Shown here one piece after another: positions 8,726 through 17,300 of a stretch of DNA of 48,300 nt. The notes below the pieces were generated by a model. The model did not search any database. It had not been told where the DNA came from and saw only the letters and a list, made by a program, of their open reading frames with translations. The DNA comes from Caryophanales bacterium (GTDB lineage Bacteria > Bacillota_I > Bacilli_A > RFN20 > CAG-826). The stretch covers positions 1 through 48,300 of the forward strand of contig JAEESX010000004.1 of the NCBI GenBank assembly GCA_016290145.1. Reading direction: 5' to 3'. Both the position numbers and the translations under genes were made by a program. Numbering within the stretch: position 1 is the stretch's first letter; each line of letters begins with the position of its first letter.

Positions 8726-8812
8726 TGGTGCCCAAGGTCGGACTTGAACCGACACGGTATCGCTACCGCTGGATTTTGAGTCCAGTGCGTCTACCAGTTT
8801 CACCACTCGGGC
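8726..8812 (-). tRNA. tRNA-Leu (anticodon CAA)
   Basis: The minus strand folds into a class II tRNA of 87 bases with encoded CCA. The acceptor stem is GCCCGAG with CTTGGGC, the anticodon stem CTGGA/TCCAG encloses loop CTCAAAA (anticodon CAA, codon UUG), and there is a long variable arm (GGTAGCGATACC) and the T loop TTCAAGT. It is the last gene before a terminator. Confidence 0.97.
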
Positions 8813-8860
8813 AGCGTGCTAATTATAAATTAAATTTTGTGATTACTGCAATAATAAGTT

Positions 8861-8937
8861 TGGAGCGCCTGGTACGAGTTGAACGTACGACTTCAACCTT
8901 CGGGGGGTTGCACTCTAATCCACTGAGTTACAGGCGC
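8861..8937 (-). tRNA. tRNA-Arg (anticodon CCG) with C at position 33
   Basis: A 77-base tRNA on the minus strand with encoded CCA. The acceptor stem GCGCCTG/CAGGCGC is perfect, the D stem is ACTC/GAGT, the T arm GTACG/CGTAC encloses TTCAACT, and the anticodon stem is CAACC/GGTTG. The anticodon loop reads CCCCGAA, so the anticodon is CCG (codon CGG), and position 33 is C instead of the nearly universal U. All other arms are intact, so it is probably functional. Confidence 0.92.
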
Positions 8938-8956
8938 GTCTTTATCTTATTATAAA

Positions 8957-10258
8957 TTACTCTTCTTCTATCTCTCCGGCTTTCTTTAAAGCGAACTTGC
9001 TAACCATTGGTCCGATAAGTTCATAAATAAGAGTAGAAGTTAATATAATCGCAATGATTAATGATCCCGCTAAACGGGTGACTTCATCTTCACTAGAACC
9101 GAACAAAGCGGATGCTGTTGTTGCTAAACCAATTGCCACACCAGCTTGTGGAATTAATGCAAAACCCAAGTATTTTTTGATTTTAGGTTCGCATTTTGCA
9201 ATATTTGCGCCAGTAAATGCACCGAGCCATTTACCAACTACACGGAAGACAAGATAGATACCTGCAATCGCTAAAACGATTAAGCCAGACTTATTGAAGA
9301 AGATTGTTAAGTCAAGGGAAGCACCAGAGATAACAAAGAACATCAAATAGATAGGAGAAGTAAATCTATCCATAACATCAAGTGTGCGTCCACTATCCTT
9401 GCACATGTTGGTGTATACCGCGCCAATCATCATACACATAAGTAATGAAGATAATTCAAATCCACCTAGTTGAGGCATCTTAAACAAGAAATATAAACCA
9501 CAGGCAAGGAAGATAGAGAATATAGCAATGATTAATCTGTTATTTCTAGATTTAAACCATCTGTTCATTAATGAAATTAAGAAACCTAATGCCGCACCAA
9601 TAGATAAGGAAATTAGAATTTCAATTATTGGTTTAACAAGCATCTTATAAATGTCAAACGTTCCTGTTCCAGCAGCAAGCGTGGTTGCTACTTGGAATAA
9701 AATAGCGAACAAAATAAGGGCTGCCGCATCATCTAAAGCAACAACTGGTAATAATGTGTCCACCATTGGTCCGCGCGCTTTATATTGCTTAATAATCATT
9801 AAAGTAGCCGCAGGTGCGGTCGCACTTGCGATTGCGCCAAGAGTGAATACTAATTCCCAAGTCACTTGGGTTGGGAAAATAAAGTGGGCCACTACTAAAG
9901 CGGCAATAACTAAAATAGAGGCAAATAATGCTTCAAAGATAGTAATAATAATTACTTTCTTGCCAACTGCTTTAATCGTGGAAATTTTAAATGATGTACC
10001 AATAGAAAAAGCAATGAATCCTAAGGCAATTGTACTGACCCATTTAATTTTATCAACGAATCCATAAATGACGCTTTCTCTAATGCCATCATAAGTAAAG
10101 TTATTAAATAATAAACCGAATACAAAAGGACCCATAATGATACCGGTTAAAATATAACCAGTAACATTAGGTAATTTAAGAACCTTCATTAATCTTGTGG
10201 ACAATAAAGCCGCAAGCAAAAGAAGGGCAATGTAAATAAAAATATGAACGTATTCCAT
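8957..10258 (-). CDS. CPA-type cation:proton antiporter
   Basis: A 433-residue membrane transporter with about 12-13 hydrophobic helices and no large soluble tail. It exchanges Na+ or K+ for protons in related families. The sequence matches monovalent cation:proton antiporters (KefB/NapA-like): LKLPNVTGYILTGIIMGP in the first helices, a charged ALDDAAALILFAIL motif in the middle where the family has its key acidic residues, and ATAPAATLMI before it. The KefB-type RCK/TrkA-N domain is missing, so any regulation must come from another protein. The gene for a small PII-like protein ends six bases upstream, and tRNA-Arg follows 19 bases downstream. The transported ion cannot be read from the sequence. 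Confidence 0.92.
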   Translation of the reverse strand: MEYVHIFIYIALLLLAALLSTRLMKVLKLPNVTGYILTGIIMGPFVFGLLFNNFTYDGIRESVIYGFVDKIKWVSTIALGFIAFSIGTSFKISTIKAVGKKVIIITIFEALFASILVIAALVVAHFIFPTQVTWELVFTLGAIASATAPAATLMIIKQYKARGPMVDTLLPVVALDDAAALILFAILFQVATTLAAGTGTFDIYKMLVKPIIEILISLSIGAALGFLISLMNRWFKSRNNRLIIAIFSIFLACGLYFLFKMPQLGGFELSSLLMCMMIGAVYTNMCKDSGRTLDVMDRFTSPIYLMFFVISGASLDLTIFFNKSGLIVLAIAGIYLVFRVVGKWLGAFTGANIAKCEPKIKKYLGFALIPQAGVAIGLATTASALFGSSEDEVTRLAGSLIIAIILTSTLIYELIGPMVSKFALKKAGEIEEE

Positions 10259-10264
10259 GACTAA

Positions 10265-10594
10265 TTAGATTGATCCTTCGTAATCAGCAATATCACGGGA
10301 GTACATAAAACCTTTAATGTCTTTAAAGTTATTTGTGTATTGGCGGATAATCTCTTTAATGTGTTCGAGTTTGTTATCTTCGACAACAAATAAGCAGAGA
10401 ACGCTTTCTAACATTTCCACTTTTTCATATTGCCGTAAGGAGAAGAAATGATGATCACCTGGGTAGTCATCAATAGCGTGTCTTAAAGATTCAGTGCTTA
10501 CCACTGTTGCATTGTAACCTTCCGCTTTTAATTGCTCTAATGCAGCAACTGCTTTTTCGGAACTTTTAAGAACTAAATACAATTCCTTTTTCAT
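10265..10594 (-). CDS. Small PII-like (ferredoxin-fold) protein, putative antiporter regulator
   Basis: A 109-residue cytoplasmic protein. I chose the ATG at 10594 (MKKELYLVLKSSEKA) because AAGGTGA lies 7 bases before it; an upstream ATG at 10618 has no ribosome site. The predicted order is strand (ELYLVLK), helix (SEKAVAALEQLKAEG), strand (NATVVS), a loop with DDYPGDHHFF, strand (ESVLCLFVVED), helix (NKLEHIKEIIRQYTNNF) and a short strand (GFMYS). This beta-alpha-beta / beta-alpha-beta layout is that of PII-like regulators, many of which sit next to membrane transporters. With the antiporter six bases downstream, a role in gating or sensing for that transporter is likely, but no family signature was verified. 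Confidence 0.7.
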   Translation of the reverse strand: MKKELYLVLKSSEKAVAALEQLKAEGYNATVVSTESLRHAIDDYPGDHHFFSLRQYEKVEMLESVLCLFVVEDNKLEHIKEIIRQYTNNFKDIKGFMYSRDIADYEGSI

Positions 10595-10621
10595 ATAATC
10601 ACCTTCGTTTGTAATCATTTA

Positions 10622-10705
10622 TGGTGCGGCCAAGAAGACTTGAACTCCCACGGGTTGCCCCACTAGCGTCTGAAACTAGCGCGTCTACCATTCCGCCATG
10701 GCCGC
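10622..10705 (-). tRNA. tRNA-Leu (anticodon CAG)
   Basis: An 84-base class II tRNA on the minus strand with encoded CCA. The acceptor stem is GCGGCCA/TGGCCGC, the anticodon loop TTCAGAC gives anticodon CAG (codon CUG), the long variable arm is GGGGCAACCC-like, and the T loop is TTCAAGT. It lies 11 bases past the acyl-CoA ligase gene and 27 bases before the PII-like gene, so it is probably processed from an mRNA that also codes for protein. Confidence 0.97.
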
Positions 10706-10716
10706 AAAGAAACGGG

Positions 10717-12366
10717 TTATCTTACGACACCACGTTTTTCGTCTTCTTGCTTTTGCAGGACCTTAAAGTCAATCTTGCCTAATAAGGTTTTTGGAAGTTC
10801 ATTGACGAATTCTATTTCTTTTGGCACAGACCATCTAATGAGATATTTTCTACAAGTATCCATAATGGCGTTTCTCATACCTTCTTCATCGAAGAACTTC
10901 GCCACAACGAATATCTTAATAGCGCTTTGTAATCTTGGATCTGGGATTTCGATTGCACAGCAAGCTTCAACACCTGGAACGCTTTCCACAAGTCTTTCAA
11001 TTTCGGTTGGGAAAACACCAACACCTGAGACTTTGACAACTCTCTTTTTTCTTTGCTTGAAGAAAACAAAGTTATCTTCATCCATATATCCTAAGTCACC
11101 AGTATATAGCCAGCCATCTTTGACTGCTTCTTTGGTGGCTTTTTCATCGTTATAGTAGCCATTCATAATAGCAGGACTCTTAAGAATGATTTCACCAATC
11201 TCACCACGTGGTAATTCTTTACCATTTTCATCGACGATTCTAAATTCCGCACCGGACATTGGATAGCCGATACTCCCTTCTCTGTTGTGATCATATGTAT
11301 TAACAATGTTGACGCAAACTGCTTCTGTCAAACCATATCCTTCAAATAATTGGCAATGAGAGCCGTTGTTTTTCATAACTTCATTCCATTCTTTTTGGAG
11401 GTTGCTATTTAATGAATCACCACCGCAGAAAACAACGTGTAAGTTTTTAAGTCCTCTATTATGGGTGAATTCTGGACATTTTAATAAGCTTTCATACATT
11501 GTTGGGACACCAGTAATGCATGTAACTTTAGTCTTCTTCATAATCTTTGCTGTCTCTTTTGCGGAGAATTTAGGCACTAAGATACATGAGAATCTAGTAA
11601 TTAATGGAGCGTGCATTGTGATGCCTAAACCGAATCCATGGAATGATGGTAATACAGCAAGCATACCTCCACCACGAACTTGTTCTGGTGTTAAAGATAA
11701 GAATTCGCAAGCGTGTTCCGCGACACAGTTAATGTTGTTATCAGATAAACAAATGGTCTTTGGATCACCGGTTGTAGAACCACTATGTAAGAGGATAGAA
11801 GTTTCACTAGCTTTACCAGTAACTGTTTCAGGAATATGACCAGTTGGTTTTAAATCTTTTAAATATTTGAAGCCTTTGAAAGAACCTCTCCATTTACCGA
11901 GTTTCTTTCTAATAGCTCTATTCATAAAGTTGTGATAGATAAACTTTTTACCTAAAGGTAAGAAATCTTCAATACGAGTCACAATGACCATATCGGAAAT
12001 TTCTCTATATCTTTCAACTTCCTTAGCGACACGTTGTTCAAACAAGAAAGCGTATTTGGTATTTGTTTGATTGATAATGGATTTAATTTGGTTAAATGGA
12101 GTGAATGGATGGACGAAGTTACAAATCGCACCAATCTTATTCGCGGCATAGAACAAAATTAAAACTTCAGGAATGTTTGGTTGGGCGATTAATAAGACAT
12201 CACCTTTTTTAACATTTAAGCGATTGGTTAAAATATCCGCTGTACGGTCAACTAATTTGCCGAGCTTTTTAAAGCGGATTCTTTTACCTTGATAATAAAT
12301 GGCTAAGCCGTGAGGATAATCCAAAACAGCTTCGTGTAATTTTTCATAAATAGTTGGATTTTGCAT
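10717..12366 (-). CDS. AMP-binding acyl-CoA synthetase (FadD-like)
   Basis: A 549-residue enzyme of the ANL adenylate-forming superfamily, which activates a carboxylic acid, most likely a fatty acid, to an acyl-AMP and then a thioester. Seen in order are the P-loop-like motif ILLHSGSTTGDPKTI (near 190-205), a lid region, EGYGLTE (near 345), YTGDLGYMDEDNFVFFKQR with the conserved aspartate and arginine (near 425-440), and a C-terminal part with LPKTLLGKIDFK carrying the catalytic lysine. The gene follows a DUF1624 membrane protein by two bases, so they form one operon. Substrate specificity is not readable; the pairing with an acyltransferase-like membrane protein suggests envelope lipid or polymer acylation. 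Confidence 0.93.
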   Translation of the reverse strand: MQNPTIYEKLHEAVLDYPHGLAIYYQGKRIRFKKLGKLVDRTADILTNRLNVKKGDVLLIAQPNIPEVLILFYAANKIGAICNFVHPFTPFNQIKSIINQTNTKYAFLFEQRVAKEVERYREISDMVIVTRIEDFLPLGKKFIYHNFMNRAIRKKLGKWRGSFKGFKYLKDLKPTGHIPETVTGKASETSILLHSGSTTGDPKTICLSDNNINCVAEHACEFLSLTPEQVRGGGMLAVLPSFHGFGLGITMHAPLITRFSCILVPKFSAKETAKIMKKTKVTCITGVPTMYESLLKCPEFTHNRGLKNLHVVFCGGDSLNSNLQKEWNEVMKNNGSHCQLFEGYGLTEAVCVNIVNTYDHNREGSIGYPMSGAEFRIVDENGKELPRGEIGEIILKSPAIMNGYYNDEKATKEAVKDGWLYTGDLGYMDEDNFVFFKQRKKRVVKVSGVGVFPTEIERLVESVPGVEACCAIEIPDPRLQSAIKIFVVAKFFDEEGMRNAIMDTCRKYLIRWSVPKEIEFVNELPKTLLGKIDFKVLQKQEDEKRGVVR

Positions 12367-12368
12367 AA

Positions 12369-13184
12369 TTATTTACCTAAAAATACGTTTAATAACGATA
12401 AAATACCGATAATCACAACGATGTGTGAAATATAGATGATAAGGGAATGGCGACCCATAAAGCATAAAGGTCTTTCCCAATTGTAGCGGTTTTTCACTAA
12501 TGACTTCTTTCCTGGTAAATAGAAGACTGAAGCAAATAATGCACCAGCAAAGAAGAAGAATATGAATGGGAAGATTGGCAACCAGTCAGCGTTTCCAGTT
12601 GGTCTCACAAGAGGAGCACAGTGAACGAAAATATTTTCTCTATCCACATATTCAAGGAAGTGTTGATAACTAAACCAGCTTAAGAAGAACATCACTAGTG
12701 TTCCAATTAATACTGTTTTCCATCCACCCTTCTGGAAGAAACAATAAAACAATGTCGACCACGCTAATACAGCGATGACATTAAAATCGATTCTTAATGT
12801 GGATAAATTAAGAGGTTTAGATAATAATGCATCTGCAACTGTTGAACCAATTGTAAGGATTGCGGCAAATGCAAGCATTTGACCTGCTCTAATCCAGTTG
12901 TTCTTAGAGAATGCTGTAGACGCACCTGAGACTAAGCAGAAGCCAGCAAGAGCAAAGAATCTCACGATGCCACGAGCATCATGGTTCCAATAAAAAGAAC
13001 AAACACGATGTAAACCTTCACAGCCTTTCCATCCACCACTGAAGATCATTAAGAAACAAAAGATGTGGTCAATAACGACTAAACCAATAAGAAATCCACG
13101 AATAAAATCTATTTCGTGGATACGTTTCTCGAATGCACCAGGTTTTCTAGTAATATTCTCTTTTTCTAATACGGCTTCGCTCAT
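12369..13184 (-). CDS. DUF1624-type membrane acyltransferase (HGSNAT-like)
   Basis: A 271-residue protein with about seven membrane helices. I placed the start at MSEAVLEKENI because a -10 box lies 9 bases upstream of it; an in-frame ATG at 13205 would lie across that promoter. The signature is RIHEIDFIRGF at the first helix, followed by VVIDHIFCFLM and later FALAGFCLVSGASTAFSKN, the arrangement of the DUF1624/heparan-glucosaminide N-acetyltransferase-like family, which passes acyl groups across the membrane. It lies two bases before the acyl-CoA ligase gene. A joint role in acylating an envelope component is plausible but the acceptor is unknown. Confidence 0.82.
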   Translation of the reverse strand: MSEAVLEKENITRKPGAFEKRIHEIDFIRGFLIGLVVIDHIFCFLMIFSGGWKGCEGLHRVCSFYWNHDARGIVRFFALAGFCLVSGASTAFSKNNWIRAGQMLAFAAILTIGSTVADALLSKPLNLSTLRIDFNVIAVLAWSTLFYCFFQKGGWKTVLIGTLVMFFLSWFSYQHFLEYVDRENIFVHCAPLVRPTGNADWLPIFPFIFFFFAGALFASVFYLPGKKSLVKNRYNWERPLCFMGRHSLIIYISHIVVIIGILSLLNVFLGK

Positions 13185-13193
13185 ACGACACAA

Positions 13194-13199
13194 AGTATA
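13194..13199 (-). promoter_or_regulatory. -10 box for the DUF1624/acyl-CoA ligase operon
   Basis: TATACT on the minus strand ends 9 bases before the chosen ATG at 13184. No ribosome site lies between them, which fits a leaderless or nearly leaderless transcript. No convincing -35 box is seen. Confidence 0.45.
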
Positions 13200-13252
13200 T
13201 ACCATTTCATATTTTTATAAAATATTTAACTGTTATATGAACTAGAAAATAA

Positions 13253-13278
13253 TAAAAAATGATAATCTTAAGATTATC
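13253..13278 (-). terminator. Terminator of the CPBP protease gene
   Basis: The palindrome GATAATCTTAAGATTATC on the minus strand is followed by ATTTTTTATT. It begins three bases after the stop codon of the CPBP gene. Confidence 0.85.
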
Positions 13279-13280
13279 AT

Positions 13281-14165
13281 CTATTGTTGTTCTTCCACTA
13301 CTTGGTTTTGTTGTTTTTTATTCTTGAAATAAACAATTAGGAACCAAATAAGAACTGCGGTAAAGGATACAGATTGTGCAATTGTGATTCGAATAGTCAT
13401 TAAATGATCAGCTTCTTCTTTATCTAAAACGTGAAGGATATTCACAATTGTGTTATTCACAAAATGGTCACCCATTGCCATATATAGGTTTCCAGTTAGT
13501 TTACCCATCGTAGCAAATTTGAATCCCACTAAAGCAGAAGTTCCGACTAGCATACAAGTTTGTCCAATAAATCCACCTATAGTCATATTTCCATCAGCGA
13601 AGCTTCTTATTGGTGACATGATATGCCAAACACCAAATAACGCTGAGGAAATAAGCGCAGCCACTACCCATTTATATTTATCGGAAAGCATCTTTTGGAA
13701 TAGTCCTCTAAAGACACCTTCTTCCATAAGAACGTTTATAACGTTACCGATGATGCAGATTAAGAAAAAGATAAAGTCAGTTCTATTGCCGAAGTTGCCA
13801 TTTACTGAATAAGCAGAAACATATAATGCTAAACCATTAAAATTGTTAGAAGCTGCTAAGATAATGACTTCTACACCATAGGCGAGAATGAATACTCCGA
13901 TGCCAAACGCTAATCCTTTTAAGATATCAAGGAATGCCTTACCAGTTTTTAATCCAATATCTTTAAACTTATAGCGGAATAAAAATACACAGCCAATAAG
14001 GATGCCAATTCCGATTAGTTTGTGAATAAATGCTTCACCAAAGAATGTTTGATCTGTTCGAATAAGGAAATACTCTAATGCTCTAAATCCAAAGCATAAG
14101 AAATAGATAATAAGGACTGCGAGTATTGTTTTAGTTTTAGTATTAATAAGTTTTGATTCTTCCAT
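13281..14165 (-). CDS. CPBP-family intramembrane metalloprotease
   Basis: A 294-residue membrane protein with about eight hydrophobic helices. It has the three motifs of CAAX-protease/bacteriocin-processing (CPBP, Abi) enzymes: LMEEGVFRGLFQ with the paired glutamates (near 145), ALFGVWHIMSP with the first histidine (near 175), and AMGDHFVNNT with the second (near 235). Family members cleave peptide bonds inside the membrane; in Gram-positive bacteria several protect against self-made bacteriocins or process signals. Its substrate here is unknown. The gene stands alone between a tRNA-Pro terminator and its own terminator, with a -10 box 9 bases before the start. Confidence 0.92.
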   Translation of the reverse strand: MEESKLINTKTKTILAVLIIYFLCFGFRALEYFLIRTDQTFFGEAFIHKLIGIGILIGCVFLFRYKFKDIGLKTGKAFLDILKGLAFGIGVFILAYGVEVIILAASNNFNGLALYVSAYSVNGNFGNRTDFIFFLICIIGNVINVLMEEGVFRGLFQKMLSDKYKWVVAALISSALFGVWHIMSPIRSFADGNMTIGGFIGQTCMLVGTSALVGFKFATMGKLTGNLYMAMGDHFVNNTIVNILHVLDKEEADHLMTIRITIAQSVSFTAVLIWFLIVYFKNKKQQNQVVEEQQ

Positions 14166-14174
14166 AACAAAATT

Positions 14175-14180
14175 ATTATA
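14175..14180 (-). promoter_or_regulatory. -10 box of the CPBP gene
   Basis: A perfect TATAAT on the minus strand, 9 bases upstream of the ATG and without a ribosome site in between. It lies directly downstream of the polC/tRNA-Pro terminator. Confidence 0.5.
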
Positions 14181-14191
14181 TAACCACTACA

Positions 14192-14226
14192 TAAAAATAA
14201 AAAGAATTGACGCAAAGCATCAATTC
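14192..14226 (-). terminator. Terminator after tRNA-Pro (end of the uppS-polC operon)
   Basis: A 10-bp stem (GAATTGATGC with GCGTCAATTC, one T-G pair) with a 3-base loop, followed by TTTTTATTTTT on the minus strand. Confidence 0.9.
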
Positions 14227-14238
14227 ATAATTTGTAAG

Positions 14239-14315
14239 TGGTCGGAAAGATGGGATTTGAACCCATGACTTCTTGCTCCCGAAGCAAGCGCGCTACCAAA
14301 CTGCGCTACTTCCCG
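14239..14315 (-). tRNA. tRNA-Pro (anticodon CGG)
   Basis: A 77-base tRNA on the minus strand with encoded CCA. The acceptor stem is CGGGAAG/CTTTCCG (one G-T pair), the anticodon stem CTTGC/GCAAG encloses TTCGGGA (anticodon CGG, codon CCG), and the T loop is TTCAAAT. It starts 13 bases after the polC stop codon and is probably cotranscribed with polC. Confidence 0.97.
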
Positions 14316-14328
14316 ATTTCCCTTTCTT

Positions 14329-17300
14329 TTAGAAAAGGGTTAATTGGTCGGATTCATCGAGGTCATCGAGAACGCCCATTTTTGTAAGATCTTCGACATT
14401 TGTAGAAGATAACTTAGTACGACGTAATAATTCTTCCTTGGAATGGAACACTCCATCTTTTCTTGCTTCCACGACTGTTTGAGCGTTGTTTGCGCCTAAA
14501 CCATCAATAGTAATAAACGGTGGAATCAAAGCTTTATTTTCTTTATCAACGATGAAGTTCACAGAATCACTCTTTTCAATAGAGATGTTCTCGAACTTAT
14601 ATCCACGTTGCACCATTTCTAAAGCCATAGACAAAGTTTTAATTAAGTCATTTTCTTTCGGTGATAACTTCTCTGTCTTACTACGAGACTTGAGTTTAAG
14701 TTCATCAAGTTTATCGATAATGGCTTGTTCGCCTTTAATCATTGCTTGAATATCATAATGGTCACATCTAACACTGAAGAATGTGGCGTAGAATTCTAAT
14801 GGATAGTAAATCTTATAATAACCCACACGGACTGCTTGAGTAACATAAGCAACAGCGTGTCCTTTAGGGAACATGTACTTAATTAAATTACAGGAATCTA
14901 AATACCATTGTGGAATCTTGTGAGCCTTCATAATTTCCACATATTCAGGCTTTAATCCTCTACCTTTTCTAACATCTTCCATGATGGCGAAGGAAATGTT
15001 TGGAGGTAAACCTTTACCAATTAAGAAAGTCATAATATCGTCACGACATCCGATAACTTCTCTTAAGGTTGCTTTGCCTTCTTGAATGAGTTTTTCAGCG
15101 TTACCTGCCCAGACGTCAGTACCATGTGATAGACCAGAAATAATAACTAAATCTGAGAACTTATTTGGTAATGTCATTTCCAAAATACGACGTGAGTTTT
15201 CAGTACCGAATTCTGGAATACCCATCGCGCCTGTTTTATTCGCTAAATAGTCATGCTTCATATTCAATGCTTTTGAAGAATTGAACAAGCTTAAAACAGC
15301 AGGATCGTTCATTGGAATATCATGAATATCAACACCTGAAAGTTGACTCATCATCTTTAACGCCATTGGGTCAACGTGACCTAAAAGGTCAAGTTTAAGA
15401 ATTGTATCGTGAATAGAATGGAAATCGAAGTGTGTTGTTTTCCATGCAGCATCGATATCATCAGCAGGATATTGAACTGGGGTGAAATCATAAACTTCAA
15501 ATTCATCAGGAACAACAACGATACCACCTGGGTGTTGACCAGTTGTACGTTTGACGCCGACACATCCAGATGCTAAATAGGCAATCTTTGGACGTGGGTA
15601 TTCATCTGGGTTCATACCTAAACGTTCAATATAACCACGAGCAAAACCAAATGCGGTCTTTTCTTCAACACCGGATATGGTTCCCGCTCTAAAGACGTTA
15701 TTCTCACCTAATAAGACTTTTGTATAAGCATGTGCTTGAGCTTGGTAGTCTGGTGGAAAGTTAAGGTCAATATCAGGAGTCTTTTCTGCGTTAAATCCTA
15801 AGAATGTTTGGAATGGAATATTTTGTCCATCATGAATCATCTCTTCACCACAGATTGGACATTTCTTATCAGGAAGATCATCACCACTTCTAATATCTGG
15901 GTCAGTTTCGTTAACCCACTCTAAATGGTGACAGTGTGTGCAAATATAATGTGGAGGAAGAGGATTAACTTCCGTAATATTTGCCATTGTCGCAACTAAA
16001 GATGAACCGACAGATCCACGGGAACCAACGATAAATCCATCTTCATGTGCCTTCTTAATAATCTTGTGAGCAATGTAATAAATAACAGAATAACCATTAG
16101 AGATAATACCGTTTAATTCAGTCTCTAATCTCTTTTGGATAAGTTCTGGTAATGGGTCGCCATAAATTCTATGGGCTTTCTCAAATACCATATCGGTTAA
16201 CTCTTGTTCACATCCTTCGATATGAGGTGTGTAAAGTTTATCATTAGGAACTGGTCTTAATGATTCAATTTGGTCCGCAATCTTATTAGTGTTAGTGACA
16301 GTTATTTCATAAGCTTTTTCTTCGCCTAAGAATTTCATGCATTCAAGCATTTCATCTGTGCTTCTAAAGTGTTGATCTGGATTCTCAAATTGAGGAATAC
16401 GGCTACGTTTATATGGATTAAGTGGGTGAGATACACCACCTAAACCTTTCGCAGAAATATAGACATCACGATATCTCTTATCGCTCTTCTTCACATAGTG
16501 GCAGTCACCTGTAGCGACAACCATTTTGCCGATATCATCCGCGGCTTTAACAATATCTTTTACGTATTTTTCAATATCTTCCGCATCTCTTTCACCCATA
16601 TTGACTAACCATGAGTAGTTTTCTAATGGTTGGATTTCAATATAGTCATAGAACTTCATCACTTCTTTAAGTGTTTCTTCATTTCTTGTGGAGGCAGTAT
16701 CAAATACTTCACCATTGAAACATGCTGAACCAATTAATAAGTGATCTCTTAAATTATTTAATTCACGTCTTGGAACTTTTGGAACACCAGCAAGGTATTC
16801 AACGTGAGATAGGGAAACTAATTTAAATAATTGTTTTAAACCTGCTTTGTCTTTTGCTAAAGCAGTAACATGGACAGGTCTAAAGTTAGTTAAGTGCTCT
16901 TGTGTGACTTTTAAATCCGCTAAACCGGCATGGGTAATACCAGGAATTTCTTTATTAAGAAGAACGATCATTGGTTGCCAGGCTTCGTTTAAAACAGCAG
17001 CATCGTAGTCAGCACGGTGGGCTACTTCTGGATCATAATCAACATCGAAGTTACGACATAAAGCACCTAAGTTATGGGCTCTTTGTTTAGGGAAGAGGTA
17101 CCACGCTAAGGCTAATGTATCGATAACTGGGTTAGTTAATAATGGTCTACCACAGTTCTTTAATTCTTCTTGTAAGAACGAAAAGTCGAAGTCTGCGTTA
17201 TGTGTGACTAAAATTGCGTCACCCATAAATTCTAGGATTTTATCAAAGGCTTCATTGATGGTTGGTTTATTCTTCACCATCGCATCATCAATATGTGTGA

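Noticed and set aside
8701-8955. An 84-residue plus-strand open frame
   Set aside because: It runs antisense across two complete tRNA genes and the terminator; the peptide has no plausible domain.
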